Positions 25,090 to 34,777 of a stretch of 54,196 bases of DNA are shown piece by piece (positions within the stretch are counted from its first letter, which is position 1; each line of letters starts with the position of its first letter). The notes below the pieces were generated by a model, which was given only the letters and a program-made list of their open reading frames with translations, searched no databases and was not told the DNA's origin. Origin of the DNA: Bacteroidaceae bacterium (GTDB lineage Bacteria; Bacteroidota; Bacteroidia; Bacteroidales; Bacteroidaceae); the NCBI GenBank assembly GCA_017526905.1, contig JAFXQT010000080.1, positions 1 to 54,196 on the forward strand, read 5' to 3'. The position numbers were made by a program, and so were the translations under genes.

Positions 25090-27711
25090 ATGAACAAGAA
25101 GTTTTATTCCTTCATTTTGCTGCTGTGCACAGCTGTGTTCGCATGTCATGCCGACGATGCGTTGCTGACGCACAACCTGAGCTTCCGCCGCTTCACCACA
25201 CTCGATGGTCTGCCACAGATGCAGACCGAGACGGTGTGGCAGGACTCGCAGGGCTATATCTATATAGGTACGCTGTCGGGCTTCGTTCGCTATGACGGAC
25301 GTACGCTGACACCCTTTCTGCGCGGTCGGCGTGAGAACATCGTGGGCTTCCAGGAAACGGGCGGAGAGGTACGTGCCATGGGGTTCGTGCGGCAGTGGGT
25401 CATCCATTCTTCGGCTGGGGCACGAAACCATGAGGGAGTGACAAAAGCGCCCATCGACCCGGAAGGCCACTTCCTGCTGAACAATTTCAACGCTGCCGAC
25501 TTGCCCGAAGGCTATGTGTTGCTGGAGGACAGGCAGGAGCAGAACCGCCGCCTGTGCCGACTGACGCCCACGGAGATGAAGCCGGTGATGGCTGCACCGC
25601 TGATGGACCAAATGACACCCGACCGCAAGATGTACATGGACTCGACGCGCATCTATGTACCTACGCCGCAGGGGGTGTACCGCCTGCAGGAGGGACAGCT
25701 GGCTGTGAAAATCAGCGACAAGGACGATGTGTTCTCGTTCGTCCGCACGGCCGACGGACTCTTCGCCCTTGCCGCCGACGGCCTTTACCGTGTAGGGCAC
25801 GACAGCCTCCGCTGTCAGAGCCGCCACCACTTCGAAGCCCCCGACTACGGACTGTTTGTACGCCAGAACCATCAGGGGCAGCTCTTCGTGGCCGACTCGC
25901 ACACTATCTGGCGCTACGACAACGGACAGTGGCAACAGCTGGCTACGGGTTTCAATATGATTAAGGGCCTCTTCATCGACAAGTGGAACCGCCTGTGGGC
26001 CGCCACCTATCAAGGAGCTTACTGCTTTTTCCACTGTAACTTCGTGAACCACTGGCTAACGGACGAGAACGATATTGTGAGAGCGATGGCCTTCGCAGGC
26101 GGGCGAATGGTGATGGGCACACTCAACGGCAAGGTGATTGCCGACGGACGGCTGCTCACGAAGAACGCCGACAACTACTTCGCTCCCAGTGCCACCGTCA
26201 TCGGCCGCAAAGTGTATATGGCTGGTAATGGCGATATAGCCGTCGTGACGGCCGACAGCGTGGGCTGGCTGGGGCTGTCTGACGACAAGTATCAGTTCGT
26301 GAGCCGCTATCGTGACCGCCTCATCATCGGTACACGCAGCTGTGTGCTGTCCTGCGATACCAAAACCGGACGTATAGACACGCTGACCACCGAGACGGTG
26401 CGCCCGTGGTGTGCCGCCGACGACGGACAAGGTCACCTGTGGGTGAGCTGCAATCCGGGGCTGTACCGGCTGACAGGCATCGGCGAGGAACGGGTGGGAC
26501 TGCAACAGGTGAAGAGCACCCCGAGTGCACTCGTCATCACTGCGATGGCCACCGACGGCCAAGGACACGTCTGCTTCGCCCTGGGCGACTCGCTCTTTGC
26601 CATAAACGGCGGAGAAGTGCGGGCAATGAAAGAAGCGTTGCCTGCACTCAGAGGGCACGAGATTCGCTCCCTACACATATCTCGGCGAGGATTCCTCGTG
26701 GCAGCCACCATCGACGGGCTGTTGGTGGCACGCCTCGACGACAGTTGCCGCGCATCGGACATACACTGGTTCGATGCACAGAGCGGCTTCACGATGATAG
26801 AGCCGCTGATGGCTACGATGGCCGAGGACGAGGACGGCACGGTGTGGGTGGCGGGCCTGGAGGAGATGATGTCCTTCCGCCCCGACCTGCTGCTCGACGA
26901 CAACCAAGAGCCCACCATCGTGGTGGCACCCCGACCGTGGTGGCAGCGCTGGTGGGCATGGCTCGGCGGAGTGCTGCTGCTGGCCCTGGCTGTGTGGTGG
27001 ATGACACGCCGCTTTGAAAAACGACGCACCCGCCTGGAGATGAAGCGACTGGAGGAGGAAAAGGCCAAGAAGGAGTTGCAGCTGAACGCCGTGCGCCTCA
27101 AGGCCATCCCACATTTTCACTCCAATGTGATGGCCAGCATCGAATATTTCGTGTCGAACCACTCCACCGAGGAGGCTACGCACTACCTGAAACTCTACTC
27201 CGACTTCACCAACCAGACACTGGCCGACATCGACCGCCCGTCGCGACCTGTTACTGACGAGATTGATTATGTCCGCACCTACCTGGAGTTGGAGAAGCTT
27301 CGCTATGGCGAGCACCTGCAATACAACATCAGCGTGGCACCCGACGTTGACCAAACCTTGCAGCTTCCCACCATGCTGCTGCACACCTACTGCCAGAATG
27401 CCGTGAAACACGGCATAGCCGGCAAGACGGGTGTGGGACATGTGGCAGTGACCATCAGCAATGAAAGGCGCAAAGGGGCCGACGGCGTGCTGGTCAGCGT
27501 GAGCGACGACGGCATAGGCCGCTCTGAGGCGGCACATACCGGAGGCCCATCGACCAAGCAGGGACTGAAGATACTCAGACAGCAGACAGACCTGTACAAC
27601 CGCACTAACAGGCATCACATACAGCAGCAAGTGACCGACCTGACCGACGGCGAGGGACATCCTGCCGGCACCTGCTTCACGATATGGATTCCCTCCGACT
27701 ATAAGTATTGA
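25090..27711 (+). CDS. LytS-type sensor kinase with beta-propeller sensor
   Basis: This 873-residue membrane kinase has a signal peptide (MNKKFYSFILLLCTAVFACHA), a periplasmic beta-propeller sensor with repeats such as GLPQMQTETVWQDSQGYIYIG, one transmembrane helix near 616-640, a short coiled coil, and a His_kinase/HATPase region. The phospho-acceptor is probably H675 in IPHFHSN, an altered form of the usual NPHFLFN. The N box has N770 (QNAVKHGI) and the G1 box DDGIG lies near 806. The Y_Y_Y domain usual between propeller and membrane is not visible. An in-frame ORF from 24946 is rejected because the signal peptide begins at 25090. The LytTR regulator follows directly. Confidence 0.85.
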   Translation: MNKKFYSFILLLCTAVFACHADDALLTHNLSFRRFTTLDGLPQMQTETVWQDSQGYIYIGTLSGFVRYDGRTLTPFLRGRRENIVGFQETGGEVRAMGFVRQWVIHSSAGARNHEGVTKAPIDPEGHFLLNNFNAADLPEGYVLLEDRQEQNRRLCRLTPTEMKPVMAAPLMDQMTPDRKMYMDSTRIYVPTPQGVYRLQEGQLAVKISDKDDVFSFVRTADGLFALAADGLYRVGHDSLRCQSRHHFEAPDYGLFVRQNHQGQLFVADSHTIWRYDNGQWQQLATGFNMIKGLFIDKWNRLWAATYQGAYCFFHCNFVNHWLTDENDIVRAMAFAGGRMVMGTLNGKVIADGRLLTKNADNYFAPSATVIGRKVYMAGNGDIAVVTADSVGWLGLSDDKYQFVSRYRDRLIIGTRSCVLSCDTKTGRIDTLTTETVRPWCAADDGQGHLWVSCNPGLYRLTGIGEERVGLQQVKSTPSALVITAMATDGQGHVCFALGDSLFAINGGEVRAMKEALPALRGHEIRSLHISRRGFLVAATIDGLLVARLDDSCRASDIHWFDAQSGFTMIEPLMATMAEDEDGTVWVAGLEEMMSFRPDLLLDDNQEPTIVVAPRPWWQRWWAWLGGVLLLALAVWWMTRRFEKRRTRLEMKRLEEEKAKKELQLNAVRLKAIPHFHSNVMASIEYFVSNHSTEEATHYLKLYSDFTNQTLADIDRPSRPVTDEIDYVRTYLELEKLRYGEHLQYNISVAPDVDQTLQLPTMLLHTYCQNAVKHGIAGKTGVGHVAVTISNERRKGADGVLVSVSDDGIGRSEAAHTGGPSTKQGLKILRQQTDLYNRTNRHHIQQQVTDLTDGEGHPAGTCFTIWIPSDYKY

Positions 27712-27714
27712 TCC

Positions 27715-28512
27715 ATGAGCTATAAACAGATGACAAACGACATGAGTTACTCCGCGTCGCCCTTGGAACGAGGAAAAAGGACGACTCCTTTAAAAGCCAT
27801 TGTTGTTGAGGACGAGCGGCTGCCCCGCCTGTCATTGCTGGCCAAACTGGAGGACTTCCGACACACGGTAGAGGTGGTGGATGCCTGCGACAACTATGAC
27901 CTTGCGCTCCTGAGTATTCTGCGCCACCGCCCGGACTTGCTCTTTCTCGACATACAGCTGCAGGGGCGCGACTCCATCGCCTTGCTCCATGAACTGCAGC
28001 AGACGATACCGCTGCCCTACGTGGTGTTCACCACAGCCTACAACGACCGCAAGTATCTGATGAGTGCCATTAAACTGTCGGCTGTGGACTATCTGCTGAA
28101 GCCCATCGACAAAGGCGAACTGGCCCACGCCATTGCCAAGGCCGCCGACAGGGCGGCTATCGGGACACATGCAGCCCCACCACAGCCCGAAAAGCTGAGT
28201 TTCAAATCGGTGAACGGTCGGATTTTCGTGTCGGCAGATGATATTGCCTACATCAAAGCCGACGGCAACTATGCCAGCGTATGCACCTTTCATGGCCGCG
28301 ACCTGGTGCTGGAGAACCTGCTGGCGCTGGAGCAGCGACTGCCCGCCGACGCTTTTGTAAGGGTTGACCGCAGCACCATCGTCAATCTGCCAAGGGTGTA
28401 TCGCCTGAACCACCAGCAGCACACCTGCATTCTGCTTTCTGCCGACGGGCGCGAGCTCAAACTGTCGATGACCCGAAGCGGGCTGAATAAACTGCTGGAG
28501 GTGATGGAGTAA
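27715..28512 (+). CDS. LytTR-family response regulator
   Basis: This 265-residue regulator has a CheY-like receiver from about residue 25, phospho-acceptor D79 (LLFLDIQLQG) and conserved K129 (YLLKPID), and a LytTR DNA-binding domain from about 165 (FVSADDIAYIKADGNYASV; FVRVDRSTIVNL). It lies 3 bases after the kinase stop, a clear cognate pair. The first 25 residues are unusual and a start at 27742 is possible. The target is unknown; the divergent repeat-protein gene is a candidate only by position. Confidence 0.9.
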   Translation: MSYKQMTNDMSYSASPLERGKRTTPLKAIVVEDERLPRLSLLAKLEDFRHTVEVVDACDNYDLALLSILRHRPDLLFLDIQLQGRDSIALLHELQQTIPLPYVVFTTAYNDRKYLMSAIKLSAVDYLLKPIDKGELAHAIAKAADRAAIGTHAAPPQPEKLSFKSVNGRIFVSADDIAYIKADGNYASVCTFHGRDLVLENLLALEQRLPADAFVRVDRSTIVNLPRVYRLNHQQHTCILLSADGRELKLSMTRSGLNKLLEVME

Positions 28513-28659
28513 TTGTCTCATTGCAATGTCACAAAGGAAGTGCCTCCACGACGTTTGAGAACACTCTTTGCTTTTTGTATTTCAAAGATGAAATAATTCA
28601 TTCAAACTCCGGAAGTGACGAAATGTAGCGCAGCAAAGACCCAGAGGGCTTGACAATGG
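28513..28659. other. Gene-free spacer 3' of the LytTR gene
   Basis: A/T-rich sequence without ORF or clear terminator. It leads into a cluster of hairpins. Confidence 0.4.
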
Positions 28660-28755
28660 TAGCCAGCCAGGCTAGTATGCGATGCTGTAGGCATCAGATA
28701 TTGGTGGCCAGCCATTCCTATGGCTGGCCACCAATATTAAGCCCCGCTGGGGCTT
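28660..28755. repeat. Cluster of four hairpins (REP-like)
   Basis: In order: TAGCC-5-GGCTA (28660-28674), GATGC-5-GCATC (28681-28695), an 18-bp perfect stem ATATTGGTGGCCAGCCAT with loop TCCT (28698-28737), and AAGCCCC-GCT-GGGGCTT (28739-28755). The dense series of small stems resembles repetitive extragenic palindromes. No transposase is near. Confidence 0.75.
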
Positions 28756-28835
28756 TGGTTCACAACGAATCTTGAGTGAAATAAAAAGTATTGCTCCCCA
28801 TAAACGCTACCAAATAGCCCCTTTGTTTTAAAATG

Positions 28836-28919
28836 TATCTATCATCTATCACTAAACGCTACAACAAACTGCAATACAAGTATTTGCAAGTGATAGATAG
28901 TAGTGATAGATGATAGATA
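28836..28919. repeat. 19-bp inverted repeat, TAGTGATAGATGATAGATA
   Basis: The left arm (28836-28854) is the exact reverse complement of the right arm TAGTGATAGATGATAGATA (28901-28919), with 46 bases between. A third exact copy in direct orientation to the right arm lies at 29275-29293. Shorter related CTATCAC motifs occur at 29211-29238. Confidence 0.85.
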
Positions 28920-29017
28920 AACCTGTCATTTCACCACCTTTTCCATGCAAAAAGAGGTTGTCGAGTTGGACGTCCCAGCGTCTGAACAGAGCGGTTGTAG
29001 CTTATTGATGAAAGTGC

Positions 29018-29118
29018 TTGAACTTAAAGCCTGAAGTGCATGGACCTACAGCCTGAAGTGCATGGACTTGTTTACGGAAGCCGTACGCTTGGCAGGCGGA
29101 AGCCGTACGCTTGTGAGC
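29018..29118. repeat. Short direct repeats
   Basis: GCCTGAAGTGCATGGAC occurs twice in tandem around 29029-29069, and GGAAGCCGTACGCTTG twice around 29077-29114. There is no credible ORF. The pattern suggests a decayed tandem array. Confidence 0.6.
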
Positions 29119-29274
29119 GGAGGTGGTTTGCGTGAGCAAAGTTCTCCTTCCCTAAAAGGCTCTGCAAAGATTAAAACAAGCTCGGGAAAACATGAAAACA
29201 GCCGAAAAATCTATCACCTATCACAACTATCTATCACTTACCTTCCGATTGAAAATGAAGGCGTTAAGTGCTGT

Positions 29275-29293
29275 TAGTGATAGATGATAGATA
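29275..29293. repeat. Third copy of the 19-bp repeat
   Basis: An exact copy of TAGTGATAGATGATAGATA. It stands opposite CTATCAC-type motifs at 29211-29238, giving a second, imperfect inverted pair similar to 28836-28919. Confidence 0.8.
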
Positions 29294-29325
29294 TATTTTG
29301 AAAACTTGTACAAAAAGTGTAAACG

Positions 29326-29449
29326 AAAGGAAGTTAAAGGAAGATAGACCGCTGGTCGGCGGCGGAGATAAGGGACGCCACGCTGCAAGTTAGCATGTCG
29401 CCGAACGAACGTCCTTTTTATCTCCCTCAATCTTCCTCTAACTTCCTTT
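29326..29449. repeat. Dispersed element with inverted ends (copy 2)
   Basis: The left arm (from 29326, AAAGGAAGTTAAAGGAAGA) and right arm (29431-29449) are near-perfect complements; inner arms GGAGATAAGGGACG and CGTCCTTTTTATCTCC also pair. The core holds CACGCTGCAAGTTAGCATG, matching the core at 18922-19041. It lies 45 bases 3' of glyA. Confidence 0.75.
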
Positions 29450-29494
29450 GTCTATCGGTGAAGCTTCATTTGCGAAGCACGCTGCCCCCCGCCC

Positions 29495-30775
29495 TTAGTA
29501 GGCAAACAGGGGGTAGGCTTTCATGGTCTCGTTCACCTGAGCACGCACGGCAGCAATCACGGCCTCGTCCTCGGGAGCGTCGAGCACACGTTCGATCAGC
29601 TCGGCAATGAGCACCATCAGGTCCTCCTTGGCGCCGCGTGTGGTGATGGCCGGAGTGCCCAGACGGATGCCGCTGGTCTGGAAAGCGCTGCGCGAGTCGA
29701 ACGGAACCATATTCTTGTTCACGGTGATGTCGGCTGCCACCAGTGCGCGCTCGGCCACCTTGCCGGTGAGGTCGGGGTACTTGGAGCGCAGGTCCACCAG
29801 CATGGAGTGGTTGTCGGTGCCGCCGCTGACGATGTCGAAGCCGCGACGGATCAGCTCGTCGGCCAGCACGGCAGCGTTCTTCTTGACCTGTGCTGCCCAC
29901 TCGCGGAAGGCTGGTGTCAGCGCCTCGCCGAAGGCCACAGCCTTGGCGGCGATGACATGTTCCAGCGGACCGCCCTGGATGCCGGGGAACACGGCCGAGT
30001 TGAGCAGGGCGCTCATCTTCTTCACCTCGCCCTTGGGCGTGGTCTTGCCCCATGGGTTGTCAAAGTCCTTGCCCATGAGGATGATGCCGCCACGCGGCCC
30101 GCGCAGGGTCTTGTGGGTGGTGGAGGTGACGATGTGGGCGTACTTGAGCGGGTTGTCCAACAGGCCGGCTGCAATGAGGCCGGCAGGGTGTGCCATATCG
30201 ACCATGAAGATGGCGCCTACCTTGTCGGCAATCTGACGCATGCGGGCGTAGTCCCACTCGCGGCTATAGGCCGAACCGCCGCCGATGATCATCTTGGGCT
30301 TGTGCTCGAGGGCCAGGCGTTCCATCTCATCGTAGTCCACGCGGCCCGTCTCCTTGTTCAGGTTGTAGCCCACGGGGCGATAGATGATGCCGCTGGTGTT
30401 GACCAGCGAGCCGTGGCTGAGGTGACCGCCGTGGTCCAGGTTCAGACCCATGAAGGTGTCGCCGGGATTGAGGCAGGCCAGGAACACGGCTGCGTTGGCC
30501 TGTGCGCCCGAGTGAGGCTGCACGTTGGCATACTCGGCCCCAAAGAGCTGGCACACGCGGTCGATGGCCAGCTGCTCCACCTGGTCCACCACCTGGCAGC
30601 CGCCGTAGTAACGCTTGCCGGGATAGCCCTCGGCATATTTGTTGGTGAGTGGCGAGCCCATGGCTTCCATTACCTGCGGGCTTACGAAGTTTTCAGACGC
30701 GATGAGCTCGATGCCGCGCTCCTGGCGGGCACGCTCCTGATCGATCAGATCGAAGATGACTGTGTCTCTTTGCAT
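29495..30775 (-). CDS. glyA: Serine hydroxymethyltransferase
   Basis: This 426-residue PLP enzyme converts serine and tetrahydrofolate to glycine and methylene-tetrahydrofolate. The PLP lysine lies in [14 protein letters not shown] near residue 225; the N-terminal [14 protein letters not shown] is diagnostic. Length is normal. It lies 36 bases after pyrI and is probably cotranscribed with pyrB-pyrI. Confidence 0.96.
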   Translation of the reverse strand: MQRDTVIFDLIDQERARQERGIELIASENFVSPQVMEAMGSPLTNKYAEGYPGKRYYGGCQVVDQVEQLAIDRVCQLFGAEYANVQPHSGAQANAAVFLACLNPGDTFMGLNLDHGGHLSHGSLVNTSGIIYRPVGYNLNKETGRVDYDEMERLALEHKPKMIIGGGSAYSREWDYARMRQIADKVGAIFMVDMAHPAGLIAAGLLDNPLKYAHIVTSTTHKTLRGPRGGIILMGKDFDNPWGKTTPKGEVKKMSALLNSAVFPGIQGGPLEHVIAAKAVAFGEALTPAFREWAAQVKKNAAVLADELIRRGFDIVSGGTDNHSMLVDLRSKYPDLTGKVAERALVAADITVNKNMVPFDSRSAFQTSGIRLGTPAITTRGAKEDLMVLIAELIERVLDAPEDEAVIAAVRAQVNETMKAYPLFAY

Positions 30776-30811
30776 TTGTGAAATATAAGTGATTGGTGGG
30801 TATTGTTCTTA

Positions 30812-31270
30812 TCAGTGTTCGATAACAGCCTCGGCAGTGGCTATCTCGGTGTTGCAGTAGTGGCAGCGCAGCCTGCCGCTGGGCCGTTCCAGGTGGAACA
30901 CGGTGCGCATGGGCTCGTTGTTGCAGATGCACTTTGGGTTGGGACAGTGCACGATGCCGGTGAGGGTGTCGGGCATTTGCACCTCCTTCTTCTCGACCAC
31001 CTCGAAATCGCGGATGGTGATGAGGGTGACGTTGGGGGTGATGACCGAAAGCTGGTTCAGTTCCTCGTCGGTGAAGAACTTGTTGGCCACCTTGACAATG
31101 CCTTTCAGCCCGATGCGCTCGCTTTTCAGGTTCAGGCCGATGGTGATGGCGTCGCGGTCGTTCTGGTCCAGGTGCAGCAGGCTGACCACCTGGAACACCT
31201 TGTCGCATGGGATATGGTCTATGACGGTGCCGTTCTCCAGGGCGGCAACCAGTAGTTGTTGCTGTTTCAT
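30812..31270 (-). CDS. pyrI: Aspartate carbamoyltransferase regulatory subunit
   Basis: This 152-residue subunit binds nucleotide effectors in its N-terminal domain and zinc in its C-terminal domain, with four Cys in CPNPKC and CHYC. Its start overlaps the pyrB stop (ATGA at 31267-31270), consistent with coupled translation. Confidence 0.95.
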   Translation of the reverse strand: MKQQQLLVAALENGTVIDHIPCDKVFQVVSLLHLDQNDRDAITIGLNLKSERIGLKGIVKVANKFFTDEELNQLSVITPNVTLITIRDFEVVEKKEVQMPDTLTGIVHCPNPKCICNNEPMRTVFHLERPSGRLRCHYCNTEIATAEAVIEH

Positions 31271-32214
31271 GACAAAATGGTGGTATCGTTTTCAATTTGT
31301 TCGAGCGTGATGCCCAGCGCATCGCAGATGAGGGCCTGGCGGGCAAAGAGGCCGTTGCGCGCCTGCTGGAAGTAGTAGGCATGCGGATCGTCGTCGATGG
31401 CGTATTCGATCTCGTTCACGCGGGGCAGCGGGTGCAGGATCTTCATGGTGGGCTTGGCCTGAGCCAGCATGGGCAGCTTGAGCAGGTAGCGGTCCTTGAC
31501 GCGCTCATACTCCATCAGGTCGGTGAAGCGCTCGCGCTGCACGCGGGTCATGTAGAGAATGTCGGCACCGCTGATCACCTCGGCATCGAACTCCTGGTGC
31601 TCCACATAGCGGATGCCGTGCTGGCGGCAATAGTCCTTGTAGTGGGCCGGCATGGCCAGTTCCTCAGGGGCGATGAAGTGGAAGGTGGGGTTGAAGTGGC
31701 GCATGGCCATGAGCAGGCTGTGAACGGTGCGCCCGTACTTCAGGTCGCCCACCAGGTAAATGTGCAGGTTGTCCAGCGTGCCCTGTGTCTGGTAGATGGT
31801 GTACAGGTCGAGCATGGTTTGCGACGGATGCTGGTTGGCGCCGTCGCCGGCGTTGATGATGGGCACGGGTGCGATCTCGGAAGCGTAGCGTGCCGCCCCC
31901 TCCAGGTAGTGGCGCATGACGATGATATCGGCATAGTTGGACACCATCATGATGGTGTCCTTCAGTGTCTCGCCCTTTGTGCCCGATGTCACCTTGGGGT
32001 CGGCAAAGCCGATGACGCGGGCGCCCAAGCGGTTGGCCGCTGTCTCGAAGCTGAGGCGTGTGCGGGTGGAGGGTTCAAAAAAAAGAGTTGCCACCACACG
32101 CCCCTGCAAGAGCAGGCGGTTGGGGTGCAACTCGAACTGTCTGGCCATTTGCAACAGATATTCAATCTTCTGGCGCGAATGGTCGGCAATGGTTACCAAA
32201 CTTCTATTTTCCAT
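31267..32214 (-). CDS. pyrB: Aspartate carbamoyltransferase catalytic subunit
   Basis: This 315-residue enzyme makes carbamoyl aspartate for pyrimidine synthesis. [12 protein letters not shown] (near 53) binds carbamoyl phosphate and [12 protein letters not shown] lies near 135. The start at 32214 gives [13 protein letters not shown]; upstream in-frame ATGs to 32301 would place the start beyond the -7 box at 32249-32256 and are rejected. Confidence 0.96.
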   Translation of the reverse strand: MENRSLVTIADHSRQKIEYLLQMARQFELHPNRLLLQGRVVATLFFEPSTRTRLSFETAANRLGARVIGFADPKVTSGTKGETLKDTIMMVSNYADIIVMRHYLEGAARYASEIAPVPIINAGDGANQHPSQTMLDLYTIYQTQGTLDNLHIYLVGDLKYGRTVHSLLMAMRHFNPTFHFIAPEELAMPAHYKDYCRQHGIRYVEHQEFDAEVISGADILYMTRVQRERFTDLMEYERVKDRYLLKLPMLAQAKPTMKILHPLPRVNEIEYAIDDDPHAYYFQQARNGLFARQALICDALGITLEQIENDTTILS

Positions 32215-32248
32215 GAGTCGGGGTTGGGGTTTGTATGCTTTGCAAGGG

Positions 32249-32256
32249 CAAAGGTA
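32249..32256 (-). promoter_or_regulatory. -7 box TACCTTTG for pyrB-pyrI-glyA
   Basis: Read on the minus strand this is TACCTTTG, 34 bases upstream of the pyrB ATG. No TTTG is seen at the -33 position. Confidence 0.6.
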
Positions 32257-32361
32257 CATTTTTTCTGCTTTCCGATGCCTATATGGAGTAAAAGAATGCA
32301 CCAGGAAGCAGTTTTTTTTAACTTTTCGGCCTCAGCGCCTTTCGGTGTGGAGAAAATAGTG

Positions 32362-32369
32362 TATATTTG
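32362..32369 (+). promoter_or_regulatory. -7 box TATATTTG for pbp1A
   Basis: TATATTTG lies 29 bases upstream of the ATG at 32399. A TTTC at 32340-32343 is a partial -33 match with an 18-base spacer. Confidence 0.65.
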
Positions 32370-32398
32370 CAGCCCATTGTCCAACCGACAAGACACTC

Positions 32399-34768
32399 AT
32401 GAGAAAGAAGATCATCACCCTGCTATGGGCCTTACTGGCCCTCGTCATCATAGGCAGTGCCTTGGCTTTCACGGCCATTGCCGAAGGCCTGATAGGCTAC
32501 ATGCCCGACCTGCACCAACTTGAAAACCCCGTGAACAAATATGCCTCGCAGGTGTTTTCGGCCGATGGCCAGCTGCTGGGCACCTGGAGCTACCAGCGCA
32601 GCAACCGCGTGTTCGTGGGCTACAAGGACATCGCCCCATCCACGGTCAAGGCCCTGGTGGCCACGGAGGACGTCCGTTTCTACGAGCACAGCGGCATCGA
32701 CTTCAAGGCGCTGGCACGCGCCATCGTGAAACGCGGCCTGCTGCACCAGAAAAGTGCCGGCGGCGGCTCAACGCTGACACAGCAGTTGGCCAAGCAGCTC
32801 TACTCCGAACACGCGCAGAGCGTGTGGGAACGACTGCTGCAGAAACCCATCGAGTGGGTCATCGCCGTGAAGCTGGAGCGGTTCTACACCAAGGACGAGA
32901 TCCTGACCATGTACCTGAACTACTTCGACTTCCTGCACAATGCCGTAGGCATCAAGACCGCCGCCAAGACCTACTTCGGCAAGGAACCGCGCAACCTCAG
33001 CATCGACGAGAGCGCCCTGCTGGTGGGCCTGTGCAAGAACCCCTCCTACTTCAACCCGCGCAGATACCCCGAGCGGGCGCTGGAACGGCGCAACGTGGTG
33101 CTGGACCAGATGCTCAAGGCAGGCTACCTGACCACCGCCGAGGCCGACTCGTGCAAGGCATTGCCCATTGAACTGGACTTCCACCCAGTGGACCACAAGG
33201 TGGGCGATGGCACCTATGTGCGCGAATACCTGCGCACCATGCTCATGGCCAAGAAGCCCAAACGCGCCGACTATGCCTCGTGGCAGCACCAGAAGTTCTA
33301 CGAGGACAGCCTGGCCTGGGAGACCAACCCTGTGTACGGGTGGTGCAACAAACACAAGAAGAAGGACGGCACACATTATAATATATATACCGACGGGCTG
33401 AAGATATTCACCACCATCGACACACGCATGCAACGCTATGCCGAGGAGGCCATGCACGAACATGTGGTGGGCTACCTGCAGCCGGCCTTCGACAAAGAAC
33501 GGCGCGGCAAGGCCAACGCCCCCTATGGCGCGGGCATTTCGGTAGAGAAAGCTAAAGCCAACCTGAACCGTGCCATGCGCCAGAGCGGACGCTACATCAT
33601 GATGCAGCAGGAGGGCGCTACCGACGAGGAGATACAGAAAGCATTCAACACACCCGTCGAGATGACCATCTACACGCCCAAAGGCGACGTTGACACGCTG
33701 ATGTCGCCCATGGACAGCATCCGATACTACAAGCGTTTCCTGCGTTCGGGCTTCGTATGCATGGACACGCGCACTGGTGCTGTCAAGGCCTACGTGGGCG
33801 GCCTGAACTACACCCACTTCCAATACGACATGGCCGGCGTGGGGCGCCGTCAGGTGGGTTCGACCATCAAACCATACCTCTATGCACTGGCCATGGAGAA
33901 CGGCTGGACGCCCTGCGACGTGGCCCCCAACGTGCAGCGCACATACACCGTGGGCGGTTCCAGCTGGACGCCACGCAACGGAAGCCGCTCGCACTACGGC
34001 GAGATGGTCACGCTGAAATGGGGCCTGGCACAATCCAACAACTGGATATCGGCCTACCTGATGAGCCAGCTCTCGCCAGCTGCACTGGTCCGCCTGATCC
34101 ACGAGTTCGGCGTACTGAACCAAGACATACACCCCTCGCTGTCGCTCTGTCTGGGGCCTTGCGACATCTCGGTGATGGAGATGGTGTCGGCCTACACCGC
34201 CTTTGCCAACCATGGCATCCGCACGGCGCCGATGTTCATCACCCGCATCGAGGACAGCGAGGGCAATGTGCTGAGCAGCGAGTCGGACTTCGTGCCGCGC
34301 ATGAACGAGGTGATCAGCGAGGAGAGTGCAGCCAAGATGATCGTGCTGATGCGTGGCGTGGTCGATGGCGGCACGGGCTCGCGCATGCGCAACCGCTACG
34401 GCATAAAGGCGCCCATGGGCGGCAAGACCGGTACCACCAACGACAACTCCGACGGCTGGTTTGTGGGCTACACCCCATCGTTGGCATTCGGCGCATGGGT
34501 GGGTGGCGACGAGCGCGACATACACTTCAACTCCATGAGCTACGGACAGGGCGCAGCGGCCTCACTGCCCATCTGTGCCTACTTCCTCAAGAAAGTATTT
34601 GCCGACAAGCAACTGGGCTACTCGCCCACCGAGGATTTTGAGATGCCGCCGGGATTCAACCCCTGCCACACAGCTCTGGACGACGAAGTGACCGACAATA
34701 TTGACGAGCTGGTGGGCGTTGACGAGCTGGAAGGCTCTGACTTAGGGGTGGACAAACTGGACGAATAG
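32399..34768 (+). CDS. Bifunctional penicillin-binding protein 1A
   Basis: This 789-residue class A PBP polymerises and cross-links peptidoglycan. An N-terminal membrane anchor (about 5-28) is followed by the GT51 glycosyltransferase with E90 (EDVRFYEHSGID), GGSTLTQQLAKQLY near 121 and ILTMYLN. The transpeptidase has Ser488 (STIK), SNN at 546 and KTGT at 676, all intact. The acidic C-terminal tail is short. It ends 9 bases from the convergent folK stop. Confidence 0.93.
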   Translation: MRKKIITLLWALLALVIIGSALAFTAIAEGLIGYMPDLHQLENPVNKYASQVFSADGQLLGTWSYQRSNRVFVGYKDIAPSTVKALVATEDVRFYEHSGIDFKALARAIVKRGLLHQKSAGGGSTLTQQLAKQLYSEHAQSVWERLLQKPIEWVIAVKLERFYTKDEILTMYLNYFDFLHNAVGIKTAAKTYFGKEPRNLSIDESALLVGLCKNPSYFNPRRYPERALERRNVVLDQMLKAGYLTTAEADSCKALPIELDFHPVDHKVGDGTYVREYLRTMLMAKKPKRADYASWQHQKFYEDSLAWETNPVYGWCNKHKKKDGTHYNIYTDGLKIFTTIDTRMQRYAEEAMHEHVVGYLQPAFDKERRGKANAPYGAGISVEKAKANLNRAMRQSGRYIMMQQEGATDEEIQKAFNTPVEMTIYTPKGDVDTLMSPMDSIRYYKRFLRSGFVCMDTRTGAVKAYVGGLNYTHFQYDMAGVGRRQVGSTIKPYLYALAMENGWTPCDVAPNVQRTYTVGGSSWTPRNGSRSHYGEMVTLKWGLAQSNNWISAYLMSQLSPAALVRLIHEFGVLNQDIHPSLSLCLGPCDISVMEMVSAYTAFANHGIRTAPMFITRIEDSEGNVLSSESDFVPRMNEVISEESAAKMIVLMRGVVDGGTGSRMRNRYGIKAPMGGKTGTTNDNSDGWFVGYTPSLAFGAWVGGDERDIHFNSMSYGQGAAASLPICAYFLKKVFADKQLGYSPTEDFEMPPGFNPCHTALDDEVTDNIDELVGVDELEGSDLGVDKLDE

Positions 34769-34777
34769 CTGCCTGAG

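Noticed and set aside
29062-29277. 71-codon open frame in the repeat region
   Set aside because: It runs across short tandem repeats and lacks a promoter or family pattern.
32768-34525. 585-codon open frame antisense to pbp1A
   Set aside because: Shadow; pbp1A motifs are intact on the plus strand.
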